From: Planctomycetota bacterium
GTDB taxonomy: Bacteria > Planctomycetota > PLA2 > JAEUHO01
DNA length: 64,000 bases
Direction of reading: 5' to 3'
Assembly (NCBI GenBank): GCA_028281445.1
Contig: JANQJW010000031.1
Coordinates: forward strand, 1-64,000
The translations under genes were made by a program, and so were the position numbers. Every line of letters begins with the position of its first letter. Position 1 is the stretch's first letter. A model generated the notes under the pieces. The model ran no database searches, was not told the origin of the DNA, and saw only the letters and a program-made list of their open reading frames with translations. Below, piece after piece: positions 8,738 through 19,300 of the stretch.

Positions 8738-9535
8738 ATGAAGACCGCGCGACGCAATGCAATCCACTTCGCGATCCTGGGTGCCGTACTGGGGGGAATC
8801 CTCGTGCTCGGCACGACGGGCTGCGGTACGAGTGCCACGGCCCAGGACACGCTGGTCGTGGGCGAGGTGCTCCAGGCCTTGGACGGCATCGTGGTCCTTG
8901 GGCGGGACCTCCAGTCGGAGTGCCGCATCAGGCCGGCACCGGGCGGCGGCCTGGCCCTTCAGGACCCCAATGGCGTCAGCATCATCAACCCGCAGGCGGC
9001 GGCGCAGGGCCCGGGCCATACGCTCTTCTTCGGACCCAATGACAATCCCATGGGGTGCCGCATCCGCGGTGTCCCCGGCGCGGGCCTGTTCTTCGAGGAT
9101 CCCAACGGCTTCATCTTCACGAGGGGCGTGCAGGTCCAAGGCGACATTACCGCGGACAACTTCATCCAGGCGTCCAGTCGTCGTCTCAAGGCGAACATCC
9201 GGCCGATTGCGGATGCCCTGGAGCGCATCACGCGCCTCGAAGGCGTCTACTTCGACTGGAAGCCGGAGCGAGGCGGAGGCGCGGCTGTGGGCTTCGTCGC
9301 CGAGGATGTCGCCGAGGTCCTGCCGCAGGCCGTCAGTCGTAACGCCGCCACGGGTCGCGTGGAGGGCGTGAAGTACGCCAACGTGGTCGCTGTGGCCGTC
9401 GAGGGCATCAAGGTCCAAGAGGCCAGGCTCGACCGGCTCACCGCCGAGAACACGAAGCTGCGTTCGAAGGTCGACGCGATGGAGTCGCGGCTCGAGCAGC
9501 TCCTGGCTCGGCTCGCACAGCTCGAAGCGAAGTAG
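8738..9535 (+). CDS. Lipoprotein with C-terminal S74 (intramolecular chaperone) domain
   Basis: A 265-residue protein starting at an ATG preceded by AAGGAGG. A lipobox (LGTTGC) marks a lipid-anchored exported protein. Residues about 40-135 contain two imperfect repeats (CRIRPAPGGGLALQDPNG and CRIRGVPGAGLFFEDPNG) of probable beta structure. Residues 145-230 form a Peptidase_S74/endosialidase-chaperone domain: SSRRLKANIRPI, LEGVYFDWK, VGFVAEDVAEVLPQ, VKYANVVAVAVEGIK. A coiled coil (KLRSKVDAMESRLEQLLARLAQLEA) closes the protein. In phage tail spikes and in MYRF-like proteins this domain trimerises and cleaves itself before a conserved Ser; here the SSRRLK motif is kept. A surface trimeric protein is the best reading. 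No phage genes are nearby. Confidence 0.8.
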   Translation: MKTARRNAIHFAILGAVLGGILVLGTTGCGTSATAQDTLVVGEVLQALDGIVVLGRDLQSECRIRPAPGGGLALQDPNGVSIINPQAAAQGPGHTLFFGPNDNPMGCRIRGVPGAGLFFEDPNGFIFTRGVQVQGDITADNFIQASSRRLKANIRPIADALERITRLEGVYFDWKPERGGGAAVGFVAEDVAEVLPQAVSRNAATGRVEGVKYANVVAVAVEGIKVQEARLDRLTAENTKLRSKVDAMESRLEQLLARLAQLEAK

Positions 9536-9564
9536 CATCGCGCGAGTCCACAGCTCGATTCGTC

Positions 9565-10560
9565 ATGAAGGCGATCGTCTACACGGAGTACGGGCCGCCT
9601 GAGGTTCTGCAGGTGCAGGAGGTCGAGCGACCGGTTCCCTCCAAGGGCGAGGTGCTGATCCGCGTACACGCCGCGGAGGCAACCAAGGCGGATTGTGAAC
9701 TCCGCAGCTTCAAGTTTCCCGTGAAGTGGTTCTGGCTGCCGCTGCGTCTGGCCTTGGGCATTCGAAGGCCGCGCCGTCAGATTCTCGGCGCCTACTTCTC
9801 CGGCGTCATCGACAGCCTCGGAGACGGTGTGACGCGGCTCGAGGACGGGCAGGCGGTCTTCGGGAGTACCGGCCTGCGTGTCGGAGCGTACGGGGAGTAC
9901 GTGGTTCTTCCGGAGAAGGCGACCCTCGCCGACAAGCCGCGGAATCTGAGCTTCGAGGAGGCGGCCGCCGTTCCCCTCGGCGCCCTCAATGCGCTGCACT
10001 TCTTGCGCCGCGCCAAGGTCCAGCCGGGCGAGCATGTGCTCGTCAACGGTGCCGGCGGGAGCATCGGCATCTTCGGCGTGCAGATCGCCAAATCGATGGG
10101 GGCCGAGGTCACCGCGGTCGACTGTGCGGCCAAGGAGGCGATGATCCGCGACATCGGCGCAGACCACTTCATCGACTACGAGCAAGAGGACTTCACGCGT
10201 TTGGGCCGGAGCTACGACGTGATCTTCGACATGGTCGTCAAGAGCTCCTACGCGCGATGCCTGCGCTCCTTGAAGCCGAAGGGGCGCTACGCCCTGGCCA
10301 ATCCGCGCTTCATCAACCTGTTGCGGGCGTATCCGACTTCCTGGTTCTCCGACAAAGACGTCATCGTCGCCCTGGCGCGCGAGACCGTGGAGGAACTGCG
10401 CGATATCAAGGATGCGATCGAGCGCGGCGAGATCCGCGTGCCCCTGGACCGCGTCGTGCCGCTGGAGGAAGCCGTTCTTGCGCACCAACTCGTCGAGTCG
10501 GAGCAGCGCGTGGGCATGGTCGTGATCTCGCACGGTCGGGACGAAGAGGCTGGCGGCTAG
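9565..10560 (+). CDS. NAD(P)H:quinone oxidoreductase-type MDR protein
   Basis: A 331-residue zinc-free medium-chain dehydrogenase/reductase. Motifs: YTEYGPPEVLQVQEVERPVP at the N-terminus, the substrate-domain LGAYFSGVIDSLGDGVT, and the coenzyme site VLVNGAGGSIGIFGVQIAKSMGAEVTAVD with the AxGGxG pattern of NADPH-dependent quinone reductases. The cysteine ligands of zinc alcohol dehydrogenases are missing. It probably reduces quinones or enones in the cytosol. Monocistronic: 29 bp after the S74 lipoprotein gene and convergent with the K+ channel gene (9-bp gap). Confidence 0.85.
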   Translation: MKAIVYTEYGPPEVLQVQEVERPVPSKGEVLIRVHAAEATKADCELRSFKFPVKWFWLPLRLALGIRRPRRQILGAYFSGVIDSLGDGVTRLEDGQAVFGSTGLRVGAYGEYVVLPEKATLADKPRNLSFEEAAAVPLGALNALHFLRRAKVQPGEHVLVNGAGGSIGIFGVQIAKSMGAEVTAVDCAAKEAMIRDIGADHFIDYEQEDFTRLGRSYDVIFDMVVKSSYARCLRSLKPKGRYALANPRFINLLRAYPTSWFSDKDVIVALARETVEELRDIKDAIERGEIRVPLDRVVPLEEAVLAHQLVESEQRVGMVVISHGRDEEAGG

Positions 10561-10569
10561 CGCCCCGCG

Positions 10570-12279
10570 CTACGACGTCTTGGCTCGGTTGCTTCCGTAG
10601 GCCTCGAGGAAGCGCTCCTGCGCCTCGACCGTTCCGATTAGCACGATGTCCGCCTCCGCCGGTAGCGTCTCGGCAGGATTGGGAACGACGTTCGTGCCGC
10701 GTTCCGTCTGAATGCCGACGACGGAGCACCCTGTCTGCTCGCGAATCGAGGATTCCGCAATCGTCCGGCCCGCGAGGTCGGCGGGAACACGCACGGCGAA
10801 CAGATCCACGCCCTCGGCCACCATCAGGATGCTGCTGCGCTGGAGCAGGTTCATCACCGCGGTCACGCCCAGCGACGAATAGGACAGCACGCTGTCCGCG
10901 CCGGCCCGGTGCAGCGTCGCGACGTTGCGCTCGTGGGTGGCGCGGCTCAGGATCTGCACATCGGCCCGTAGGCGCCGGCAGTAGATCGTGAGGTACACGT
11001 TCAGGTTGTCGTCCCGCGGCGTGATGATGACGGTGGACGTCTCGCGAATGCCCGCTCGCTGCAGTACCTCGAGGTCAGCCGCGTCGCCGACCACGTACTT
11101 CTCCGGGTCCCGGACCCGCTCCGGCAGCAGTTCCACGACCCGGTAGTCGATTCCCTGGCTCGCCAGGGCACGAGCCGTGGCACGGCCGACCCGGCCGCCA
11201 CCCAGAATCACGACAGGTTCGTCGGTTGCGCTGTAGATGCCGAAGCGCTCGTCGTAGCGGGAGAAGTGATCTTGCGAGCCGGCCATGACGAGCACGGTGT
11301 TCTCACGGATCTCCGTGTCGGGCCGGGCCGGCAGGAAGCGGCCCCGTTCCCAGATACCCACGACCGTGACACCCGCCTGCTCGCGCAGCTTGCTCTGAAG
11401 CAGTGTCTTGCCCACGAGCGGCGTGCCGTTCGCCGAAGCTTCGGCGATCACCAGCTCGTCGAAAGTGCCGATCACATGGCTCATCGAGTCGCCGCCCAGT
11501 GTCCGCACTGCGAACGAGCGGCCGATCATCTCCTCGAGCCGTAGTACGTGGTTGCTTCCGGCCAGGGTCAGGATGTCCACGGAGGCCTCGTTGAGAGCGG
11601 ACGTGATGATGGGGACGTCCTCGGCGAGGGCGCGCACCGTGAAGGCAACGTTGGTGTTGGTGACGTCGTCCCCCGTGCTCGCTACGAGGGCGGCTTTCTC
11701 CACGCGCACCCGCTTCCATGTCTCGGGGTCGTCCAGATCTCCGACAACCGCATTGAAGCCGAGGTCGTGGATGCGCAGGGCTTCTTCGATGTCGGCCACC
11801 AGGAGCGCATAGGTGTACTCGTACTTCTCCAGGCGGCGGACCAACGCGCTCGTGACGGCATCGAGGCTCGTCAGCAGCACATGGCCACGTGTGCCGGCAG
11901 GGAGCTTCCGTGGTGTTCGTGCTTCGGCCTGGGCCTTCATCCATGGCTCGTAGAAGAACTCGATGAAGGTGAAGGGCAGCAGGATCAGCATGAAGATCAT
12001 GCCCGACAGGAGCACCAGGATCGAAAACAGCCGGCCAACGTCCGTGTGGAAGGTGATGTCTCCGAACCCGAGCGTGGACATGACCGTCAGGGTCCAATAG
12101 AAGCCTGTGAGCCACGTGTACTCTTGACCCTCGCGCAGCATCAGCCAGTGGAACGTGATCGAATAGACGGTGACCATAGCGGCCAAGACAAGGAAGAACC
12201 GGAGCAGCACGCGTAGGTTGCGACGCCCGCGTCGGCTGCGGAGCGTCGACGTCATCTCTGCGGTGAAGCTCTTGAGCAT
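10570..12279 (-). CDS. K+ channel with two RCK (TrkA-N/TrkA-C) modules
   Basis: A 569-residue protein. Two membrane helices (about residues 24-44 and 85-108) flank a pore loop with selectivity filter TLGFGD (about residues 69-74). Two complete regulator-of-K-conductance modules follow: the first (about 133-330) begins with RGHVLLTSLD, the second (about 345-560) with the Rossmann motif VVILGGGRVGRATARAL, and each ends in a TrkA-C domain (ELVIAEASANGTPLVGKTL; LFAVRVPADLAGRTI). Tandem RCK in one chain resembles eukaryotic BK and some bacterial channels; many bacterial homologues have one. It likely gates K+ flux in response to a nucleotide or divalent ion. It is divergent from the aminotransferase gene, with about 200 bp between. 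Confidence 0.9.
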   Translation of the reverse strand: MLKSFTAEMTSTLRSRRGRRNLRVLLRFFLVLAAMVTVYSITFHWLMLREGQEYTWLTGFYWTLTVMSTLGFGDITFHTDVGRLFSILVLLSGMIFMLILLPFTFIEFFYEPWMKAQAEARTPRKLPAGTRGHVLLTSLDAVTSALVRRLEKYEYTYALLVADIEEALRIHDLGFNAVVGDLDDPETWKRVRVEKAALVASTGDDVTNTNVAFTVRALAEDVPIITSALNEASVDILTLAGSNHVLRLEEMIGRSFAVRTLGGDSMSHVIGTFDELVIAEASANGTPLVGKTLLQSKLREQAGVTVVGIWERGRFLPARPDTEIRENTVLVMAGSQDHFSRYDERFGIYSATDEPVVILGGGRVGRATARALASQGIDYRVVELLPERVRDPEKYVVGDAADLEVLQRAGIRETSTVIITPRDDNLNVYLTIYCRRLRADVQILSRATHERNVATLHRAGADSVLSYSSLGVTAVMNLLQRSSILMVAEGVDLFAVRVPADLAGRTIAESSIREQTGCSVVGIQTERGTNVVPNPAETLPAEADIVLIGTVEAQERFLEAYGSNRAKTS

Positions 12280-12476
12280 GGTGTGTCCGCCTCGACGCCC
12301 TGGGCCGCGAGATCGGGGGAGATTCTAGAGAAGAGAGGCAGCCGCGTCTCGTGGTACTCGGCGACGAGCATCCGAAGGTGGCTGGCGCTGCCGTGCGGCG
12401 TGGAGCTATTCTCTTGCTTCGCCCGTCCGGGGCGAATACAGCGTGGCGCGTACCACTCTCTCTCGGCACCGATCAA

Positions 12477-13730
12477 ATGCAGCGCGACTCCTTCCTGTCT
12501 GACGATTGCCCGCCGATGGGCATCTACGAGACCCTCTACGAGTTCCATGACAGCTTCGGGCAGTTCATGGGAACGCAGGGCACGCATCCCTGGTCGCAGG
12601 GCTTCCCGCTGACCACACAGCTCGAGGGCGGGCCGCCGCTTCCGAGCAGTGTCGAGGTGACGTGGGAAGACCGCTTCTATCCGAAGGCATGGGGGCTCCC
12701 GGCGCTGAGGGATGCCCTGGCCGGGCACTACAACTCGTTCTACGGATCGCGCATCACGCCGGAGAACGTGATGGTCTTCGCGGGCGGTCGTCCCGGCATC
12801 TTTGCGGTCCTGCAGTTCTTGAAGAAGCACATCGAGGTACGGATCGCCAACGCCGAGTGGCCGGCGTACCTCGACATCATGACGCAGACTGACACCCACT
12901 GGCGCGTCGTACCGTCCAACGAGGAGAACGGCTTCCATCCGCCCAATGCGGCCTACTTCGATCGGACCGGTCTCAACCACAAGACCCACCTGCTCCCGAT
13001 CATTTCGAACCCCGGCAACCCGACCGGGCACACGCGTGCCGGCGCCGAGCTGGAAGAGCTGATGGCGATGGCGGAGAAACCGGGGAACGGCATCCTGCTC
13101 GATGAGGCCTACGAGATGTTCCACCACTCGAAGGGCGTGAGCGGCATCCAGTACGTGAAGGATCTCGACAACAGCAACGTGTTCCTCGCAGGTGCGTGCA
13201 CCAAGGGGCTGCAGTGCCCCGGCATCCGCATCGGCTGGATGATCGCCAGCAAGATCAACGTCGAGACGCTCTCGAACTACTCGAGCTTCGGCATGGGGGG
13301 CGTGAGCCACCCCTCGCAGCACTACGCGGTCGAGCTCCTCGAGCCGAGCCGCGTTGCCCAGGCGCGCGTTGCGGTGGAGAAGCACTACAGCATGCAGCGT
13401 GCCCGCTACGGTGCGGCGTTTGCCAAGTTGGGGTTCGAGGTCTTCACCGGCGACGGTGGCTTCTACCACTGGATGAAGCTTCCGGATGGCATGAACGCGA
13501 GCGAGCTGAATCGCCGCCTCTTCAAGCACGGGGCCGCGATCTTGGAAGGCAAGGACTGCGACATGGCACGGCCGCACGACAAGGACCCGGCGTACGTGTC
13601 GCCCTACGACAACTGGTTCCGCTTCTCGTTCGGGCCCCTGCTGCCCGAGACGTTCGAGTCGGACATCGCGATTCTCGAGCAGGTGCTGAACGAGTATCGG
13701 GCGGAAATCGACGTGGGGGCGCCGGTCTAG
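12477..13730 (+). CDS. PLP-dependent class I/II aminotransferase
   Basis: A 417-residue fold-type I aminotransferase. ISNPGNPTGHTRAG supplies the N-P-G-N-P-T signature, LLDEAYEMFHH the Asp that pairs with the pyridine nitrogen, and GACTKGLQCPGIRIGWM the Schiff-base lysine (about K243). The C-terminal domain has the substrate Arg in NWFRFSFG. The exact amino-acid substrate cannot be read from the sequence. The start is placed at the ATG at 12477; an upstream in-frame ATG at 12351 would add 42 residues without family character. A glycosyltransferase gene follows after 90 bp on the same strand. Confidence 0.85.
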   Translation: MQRDSFLSDDCPPMGIYETLYEFHDSFGQFMGTQGTHPWSQGFPLTTQLEGGPPLPSSVEVTWEDRFYPKAWGLPALRDALAGHYNSFYGSRITPENVMVFAGGRPGIFAVLQFLKKHIEVRIANAEWPAYLDIMTQTDTHWRVVPSNEENGFHPPNAAYFDRTGLNHKTHLLPIISNPGNPTGHTRAGAELEELMAMAEKPGNGILLDEAYEMFHHSKGVSGIQYVKDLDNSNVFLAGACTKGLQCPGIRIGWMIASKINVETLSNYSSFGMGGVSHPSQHYAVELLEPSRVAQARVAVEKHYSMQRARYGAAFAKLGFEVFTGDGGFYHWMKLPDGMNASELNRRLFKHGAAILEGKDCDMARPHDKDPAYVSPYDNWFRFSFGPLLPETFESDIAILEQVLNEYRAEIDVGAPV

Positions 13731-13820
13731 TCGTTGCGCTACCTCGGATCCGCGAGGCCGGCCTGGCTCAGCCCATGGGCTTGGTCGTTACGCCGAGGAG
13801 GCGCTAGCGGAGTCCGTGCA

Positions 13821-15230
13821 ATGCGGTGGTTCGTGGGTACCTTTCGCGGCGGAGGGAGCCCTGGCTTGGCCGCAACCGCGCGTACGCAACTGATCTTCCA
13901 GCTTGGGACGAACAACTGGCAGTCGGAACAGGAGTTTGCCCCCGGGAGCGGGATCCTGCACGCGCAGCTCCATTCCAAGTTCAACACGATGGACGGCGTC
14001 ACGTGTCACAGCGTGTTTCCGTCGCGTGTCCAGCGCTTCGAGCGCCCGGACGTCCGGGTGTTCGAGCTGGACCACGACATCCCGATCTGCGAGTCCGTCT
14101 CGCCCGTCTCCTCGTATCGCTGGCACAGCATGAGCGAGGAGGACTTCGAGGCCTACCGGGATCGCCTGCTCGACTTCGTCACGGCCTACATCGATGACGT
14201 GGAAGCAGACCTAGGGCGGCCGTTCGACCTCTTCATCGCGCATCACGCGTTCCTGAACCCGATGGTCATGGCCGAGGTCAACCGGCGGCGGGCTGCCACA
14301 GGACGTGCACCCGTGCCTCTCGTGGCCTTCGTGCACGGAACGGCACTGCTGATGTTCGCACATGAGCTCAGAGGAGAGCACCCGGAGTACCCGGTGCGCT
14401 TCCACGCCAAGATGCTCGAGGCACGCGTGTTCGAATCGGTCGCGGGGATCTTCGTGATATCGGACTCGCAAAAGGAGCGCTTCCTGGAGATCTTCCCGGA
14501 CTACGAGAGAGAGCGAGTCTTCGTGACGCCCAACGGCATCGACCCCGCCGTCTTCCGCGTGCTGCCCGCGCTCACGCGCGACGAAGTCCTCGCGCGGTTC
14601 CGCACTGCCCCTTACGAGGGGAGCGCGGCGCGTTCTGTCGCCCTGCCGTCCGGGGCCGACCGGATGGTGCTCTTCGTTGGGAAGTTCGCCGACATCAAAC
14701 GCCTGGATGCCTTGCTGCGGGCGGCGGTGATCTACCAGGCCGAGGCCGCCGCGGCGGGCCTGCGCGTGGTCACGGTCATTGCCGGTTCCGGGCCGCCGGC
14801 AGACCAGCGCCTCTATCAGGACATGGCGGAGGATCTCGGCGTGCAGGGTGCGCAGTTCATCGGCCCGCACGATCAGCCCGCGCTTGCCGAGCTCTACAAC
14901 GTGGCGGACATCGGAGTCTTCCCTACGAAGTTCGAGGCGTTCGGTCTCGTGTTCATCGAGTGCATGGCGTGTGGAACGCCGGTCGTCGGGACGGCAGCGG
15001 GCGGTCCACTGGAGTTCGTCGATGACACAGTCGGCGCCCTGGTGCCCGATGCGGACAGCGACGTGGTGTTCAGCGACGCGCTAGGCCAGACGATCACGCG
15101 CGCGCTGCTCGACGACTGGAAGCCGCAGAAGCACGACGCATGCGTGGCTCGTGCATCGCGCTACACGTTGACGGCACAGTGCGAGGCCATTCTCGCCGCA
15201 GTGGATGAGCGGCTCCGCTCTGCGCCATAG
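13821..15230 (+). CDS. GT4-type glycosyltransferase
   Basis: A 469-residue GT-B glycosyltransferase. The N-terminal half has the acceptor-side motif FVHGTALLMFAHELRGEHPEYP. The C-terminal half has VLFVGKFADIKRLDALLRA, a diphosphate-binding region, and the E-x7-E signature EAFGLVFIE followed by CMACGTPVVGTAAGGPLEFV, which mark retaining GT4 enzymes that use nucleotide sugars. It is probably cytosolic and acts on lipid-linked or surface glycans; donor and acceptor are unknown. The start at 13821 is one choice; the first conserved segment begins near residue 20. A hairpin (15234-15256) follows the stop. Confidence 0.85.
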   Translation: MRWFVGTFRGGGSPGLAATARTQLIFQLGTNNWQSEQEFAPGSGILHAQLHSKFNTMDGVTCHSVFPSRVQRFERPDVRVFELDHDIPICESVSPVSSYRWHSMSEEDFEAYRDRLLDFVTAYIDDVEADLGRPFDLFIAHHAFLNPMVMAEVNRRRAATGRAPVPLVAFVHGTALLMFAHELRGEHPEYPVRFHAKMLEARVFESVAGIFVISDSQKERFLEIFPDYERERVFVTPNGIDPAVFRVLPALTRDEVLARFRTAPYEGSAARSVALPSGADRMVLFVGKFADIKRLDALLRAAVIYQAEAAAAGLRVVTVIAGSGPPADQRLYQDMAEDLGVQGAQFIGPHDQPALAELYNVADIGVFPTKFEAFGLVFIECMACGTPVVGTAAGGPLEFVDDTVGALVPDADSDVVFSDALGQTITRALLDDWKPQKHDACVARASRYTLTAQCEAILAAVDERLRSAP

Positions 15231-15233
15231 GTG

Positions 15234-15256
15234 CCGTTGCACGTTCAGGGCAACGG
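15234..15256. terminator. Possible bidirectional terminator hairpin
   Basis: A 7-bp perfect stem CCGTTGC/GCAACGG with a 9-nt loop lies between two convergent genes (stops at 15230 and 15287). There is no T tract on either side, so termination by this hairpin alone is uncertain. Confidence 0.35.
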
Positions 15257-15286
15257 GTGCCGAGACTCTGGATGCCGACGCGAGCC

Positions 15287-16303
15287 CTACCCCGGTCCGA
15301 CGAGGGCGCCGTGCATGCCGACCGCGAGCCATGCTGCGGCCACAAGGCTCACCACGATGCAAACGGTTCCCAGGACGCGGGTCCTGCGGATCTGCCACCA
15401 CATCAGCAGACCCGACAAGGCCCAGAACACCATCGTGACGAACATGAGATCGACCGCGATTGCCCAGTACCACCGCACGGTCTTCTCTTTCGGATACCCG
15501 TGCGCCATATGGAGCTGCAGCAGGAAGCGCCGGGTGTCGCCCGGCTCGATGACGGTCAAGGAGCCCCGCGGCATCATGTAGCGCACTCGGTGGACCTCGT
15601 CGTCGACAACGAGATCGAAGCGCACGTCGGGCAGCCGACGAAACGACACCCCCTCCGGATCCACGCCGATTGCCGTCAGCTGCTTGTGCAAGCCTTCTGC
15701 GAGTATGCGGGAGAAGTCGTCCACGATCGCTGGGTTGACTCTCGGTAACTTGAGTCCCTTGGCTTCGGGATCCTTGACGCGCGTGCGTACGTATCCGCTC
15801 CCGTCCGCGCTGCGAAGCACTAGCGTGTGCTCTCTGCCCTCTTGCTCCGTGCGGGCGAAGCCCGAGCGACCGAATGCAATGTAGCCGTCGGCCGGAAGGC
15901 GGTACCTGGGCGGTGCACCCGCGTCGAGCTCTTGCCGGTTGAGCTCGTCGACGACGGCGCTCGCGATCACTTCCGGGGACGCGAGTCCGGAGAAGGCCGA
16001 CGCCTCGGTCGTGGCCGGGCCGAACGGCTGTGTTTCGGATGCAGCGAACCAACTCGGATGATTGAACAACATCGCCGTGATGCCGTACATGAGCACCCAC
16101 GGGAACATCAGAAGGCCGCTGTAGAGGTGGATCCTGCGGGCCCACTTCATGAAGCGGCCCCACGCCGCTTTGGGCCTCGGCTTTGGCAGCACTCGGCCAC
16201 GCTCCGGCTGTCGGGCACGAGGAGCCCCCTCCGCCGTCTCTAGCGGTCCGCGGGGAGGCGCCGCTCGAGGGATGCGTTCCGGCGAAGGGGGCATTGTGCT
16301 CAT
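15287..16303 (-). CDS. PepSY-TM family membrane protein
   Basis: A 338-residue inner-membrane protein with a proline/arginine-rich cytosolic N-terminus, then RFMKWARRIHLYSGLLMFPWVLMYGITAMLFNH (first TM, about 52-82, with the conserved R-x-H-x-x-x-G of PepSY-TM proteins). A large periplasmic loop follows, then two TM helices near the end (YWAIAVDLMFVTMVFWALSGLLMWW and VLGTVCIVVSLVAAAWLAVGM). Members of this family occur with siderophore uptake genes and include ferric-siderophore reductases of the FsrB/FoxB kind. The start (16303) lies 10 bp after the stop of the Fur-boxed FG-GAP gene, so the two form one operon. Iron-linked reduction or uptake is inferred from family and operator together, not proven. 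Confidence 0.8.
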   Translation of the reverse strand: MSTMPPSPERIPRAAPPRGPLETAEGAPRARQPERGRVLPKPRPKAAWGRFMKWARRIHLYSGLLMFPWVLMYGITAMLFNHPSWFAASETQPFGPATTEASAFSGLASPEVIASAVVDELNRQELDAGAPPRYRLPADGYIAFGRSGFARTEQEGREHTLVLRSADGSGYVRTRVKDPEAKGLKLPRVNPAIVDDFSRILAEGLHKQLTAIGVDPEGVSFRRLPDVRFDLVVDDEVHRVRYMMPRGSLTVIEPGDTRRFLLQLHMAHGYPKEKTVRWYWAIAVDLMFVTMVFWALSGLLMWWQIRRTRVLGTVCIVVSLVAAAWLAVGMHGALVGPG

Positions 16304-16313
16304 GGCCTGCGAG

Positions 16314-19300
16314 CTATTTCCACCACGTATCGCGCCCGAAGAGTACGTAGGCCTCGCCGCCGTCCTTGAACAGGCGGGCAAGCCCGCGTGCCTTGTTCGC
16401 GCCTGTGAGCAGGTCGAGTCGCCCGTCGTCATTGAAGTCGCCGACTGCCAGCGTAGTGCCTGCCCGGTCGCCCTTGGTCGGTCCGTAGAACCGCGTGAGA
16501 GTGACGCCTGTGGGGTGCGTCGATCCGTCGTTGGACAGCTCGAAGGAGAGCGACGCAGCCGCTGGATACAGTGCCGTGCCGCGAATCACGGAGATCTCGC
16601 CCCAGCAGCAGCTCGAGCCGCCCTTGTCCAAGGCGCCGCGCGCCTGGAAGTCGCCCACCAGCAGGTCCTTGCTGCCGTTGCCGTCCACGTCGGCGAACAA
16701 CAGGGCGTCTCCGAATGAGTGCTTGTCGTCTCCGCCGAAGACCCGAAGCCAGCGCGTGAAGACCGTGCTGCCCCCGGTCGTGGCGTACTTCCACGGCGTG
16801 TCTTCGTCGAGGCCCAGGGTCGTCTGCGTCACCCCGAATACGAGCAGCACCTCGCCGCGACGATCGCCCAGGTTGCCCGGACCGTCGGCCGAGGTCGCGC
16901 CGACCGCAAGGTCGGCCCGGCCGTCACCATCGAAGTCGTCGAGCAGGCATGACCAGCCGAAGAGGTCGACTCCGTCCTCGCCGTGGATCACGAACCCACG
17001 TAGCGTCGAGCTTCCCACCTCGTAGGACGCGAAGGTCCCCGTCGGGATGAGGGTCGAGCGCTGCGCACCGAACACGAAGATGAGCTCGCCGGCACTCGAC
17101 TTCATGTTGTCGTTGCCGTCCGCGCCAATCCCGCCTGCGGCGAAGTCTGCGTAGCCATCGTTGTCGAAGTCGGCGCAAGCACAGCTCCAACCGATGCGGT
17201 CGTTGCTGTCGACGCCGAAGATGCGGATGTTGTCGATGTTGGTCGCAGACGGCCCCGTTGTGTCCTCACCGTATCCGGCCACGATGCCGAGATTGGCCTT
17301 CGTGTCTCCGAACAAGACGTAGAAGGCACCGGTCGAGCTGCCACCTGCACCGTCGTCGCCCGTGGCGCCCGTGACGATGTCCAGCTTGCCGTCGTTGTCT
17401 ACGTCGCCGAGAGCGAGCCCCTCACCGATCTTGTCGCCGGCCTTCGTGCCGAACACGCGTAGCAGGTCGAAGCCGGTGACCGCCGCGTCGCCCAGCTGGA
17501 GCGTGGACGCCGGCAGGGTCTCCTGTCCGAAGATGACCCACACCTCGCCGCGCTGCGACTCGTCCTCGTTGGGCCCGTCGGCGAAGTGCGCGCCGAAGAC
17601 GATGTCGTCGTAGCCGTCGTCGTCGATGTCCCCGACCGCAAGGGCACCCTCGATCGCCGGCTGATCGAGGTGGTTCTCACACGTGATGATGAGATCCGCC
17701 GCGCCGGTTGCCGATGCCAGGTCCTGGTAGATCGGTGCGCCCGTGGACGACCAGCTGCTGCGACCGAGGATGACGGCGATCTGTCCTTCCTTCGTCCCCG
17801 AGTTCGCCACGCTCTCGGCGACGTACGCTGAGATCACGAGGTCGTCGATGCCGTCGCCATTGACGTCACCGCTACGAGCCGCGTACCCAAACTGCGAGCC
17901 GTCGTCCTGTGATCCGATGACCATGTCGTAGATGGTCTCGAAGTGCGCCTTGCGAGCCTGGTCGTCGACCACCGCGGCGCCCAGCGCATCAGTCACCGTG
18001 GTCGTGATCTCGCAGTCGATCCGCTGAAGCACGCCCAGGGGATGGGTCGGATCGAACGTCACGGAGAGCCCGTCGGGCGCCACCGTGCGCGTTCCCTCCA
18101 CGGCCCTGCCTTCTTCGTCGGTTATCAGGAACGACGTCGCCGAGATGGTCGAAGCCAGGATCGGGCGCGAGAAGTTGACCACGATGTTGCTGTCTGCGTC
18201 CACGCCGATGCTCGCCGTGGCGGGCAACCAGCTCGTGACGCGCGGCGCCGGAACGTTGCTACCAAGTGCCGCCGGCGTGAAGCCGCGGATCGCGGCGTAC
18301 GTTATCGGAGGCAGGCCCGTGCCTTCGGCGCCGTAGGCCCCGAGGAGGCCGCCGTTTGCCGCCGCGATCGTCACGTGCCCCGTCAGGGGATCCGAGATCT
18401 GGAACGTGCTGGCGATGGTCTCGGTGACCGGATCGAACGTCTCCAGAAGATCGGAGCCCGTGGTGTCGGCCTTCGTGCCGCCGACGAAAGCCACGACGCC
18501 GTTCGTGAGTGTGACGATGCGGATGTGAGAGCGTGCCTCACCCAGCGTGGCCGTCGTGATCGTCCGGAACTCCTCTGTCTCCGGATCGAACACTTCGAGG
18601 GAGTCGAGCTTGGAGCCGTCGGCAGCCTCGCCACCGACGATGAGAACATGTCCCGTCGGTAGAAGACAAGCGGACGCACCGCGTCGGCCGACGCCCAGCG
18701 GGTTGGCTACCGGCTCGACGTCTCCGTCCGCGGGTTCGACGATGAACGCGGCCGTCTGCACGACGCCCGTGTCATTCACGCCGCCGCAAACGAAGAGATT
18801 GCCATCGGCCATCGGAGCGACGGCGCAGTCACCAACCGGTGCGGGAAACACCTCGTCGAGCGGCTGGAACTCCTGTAGAGCGTCGTCCCACGCTTCGACG
18901 ATGTCGGTCGTGGCTGAGCCTCCAGGAGCGCTCAGCCCGCCAATCACAACAGGGACGCCGTCGATCGTGGGGATGAACGTGTAGTGCGCGCGAGCCGCAC
19001 CCAGAGCATTCGCCGGGGAGAAGAGCTGCGTGGTTGGGTCGAAGAGCTCGGCACTGTCCGTCGCCGTCGCACCCGCTCCGTCGGTCGCACCGCCGGCCAC
19101 GAGGACACGACCGTCGGGCAGACGCACGCTGCCATGGCTCCACCGGGCTGTCCCCATGGGCGCGGCAATCGGCGTGACCGTCAAGTCCGAGCTGATGGTC
19201 ACGGCGTCGTTGCGTGCGACACCATCCGACCGGAGGCCGCCCGTCACCAGCGCAGGACCGTCGGCCAGTCGCACGATGGACGCGAGGAAACGACCGAGGT

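Noticed and set aside
8738..9535. A prophage or tail-fibre locus around the S74-domain gene
   Set aside because: The protein has a lipobox, and neighbours are ordinary metabolic genes. No capsid, portal, terminase or tail genes are present.
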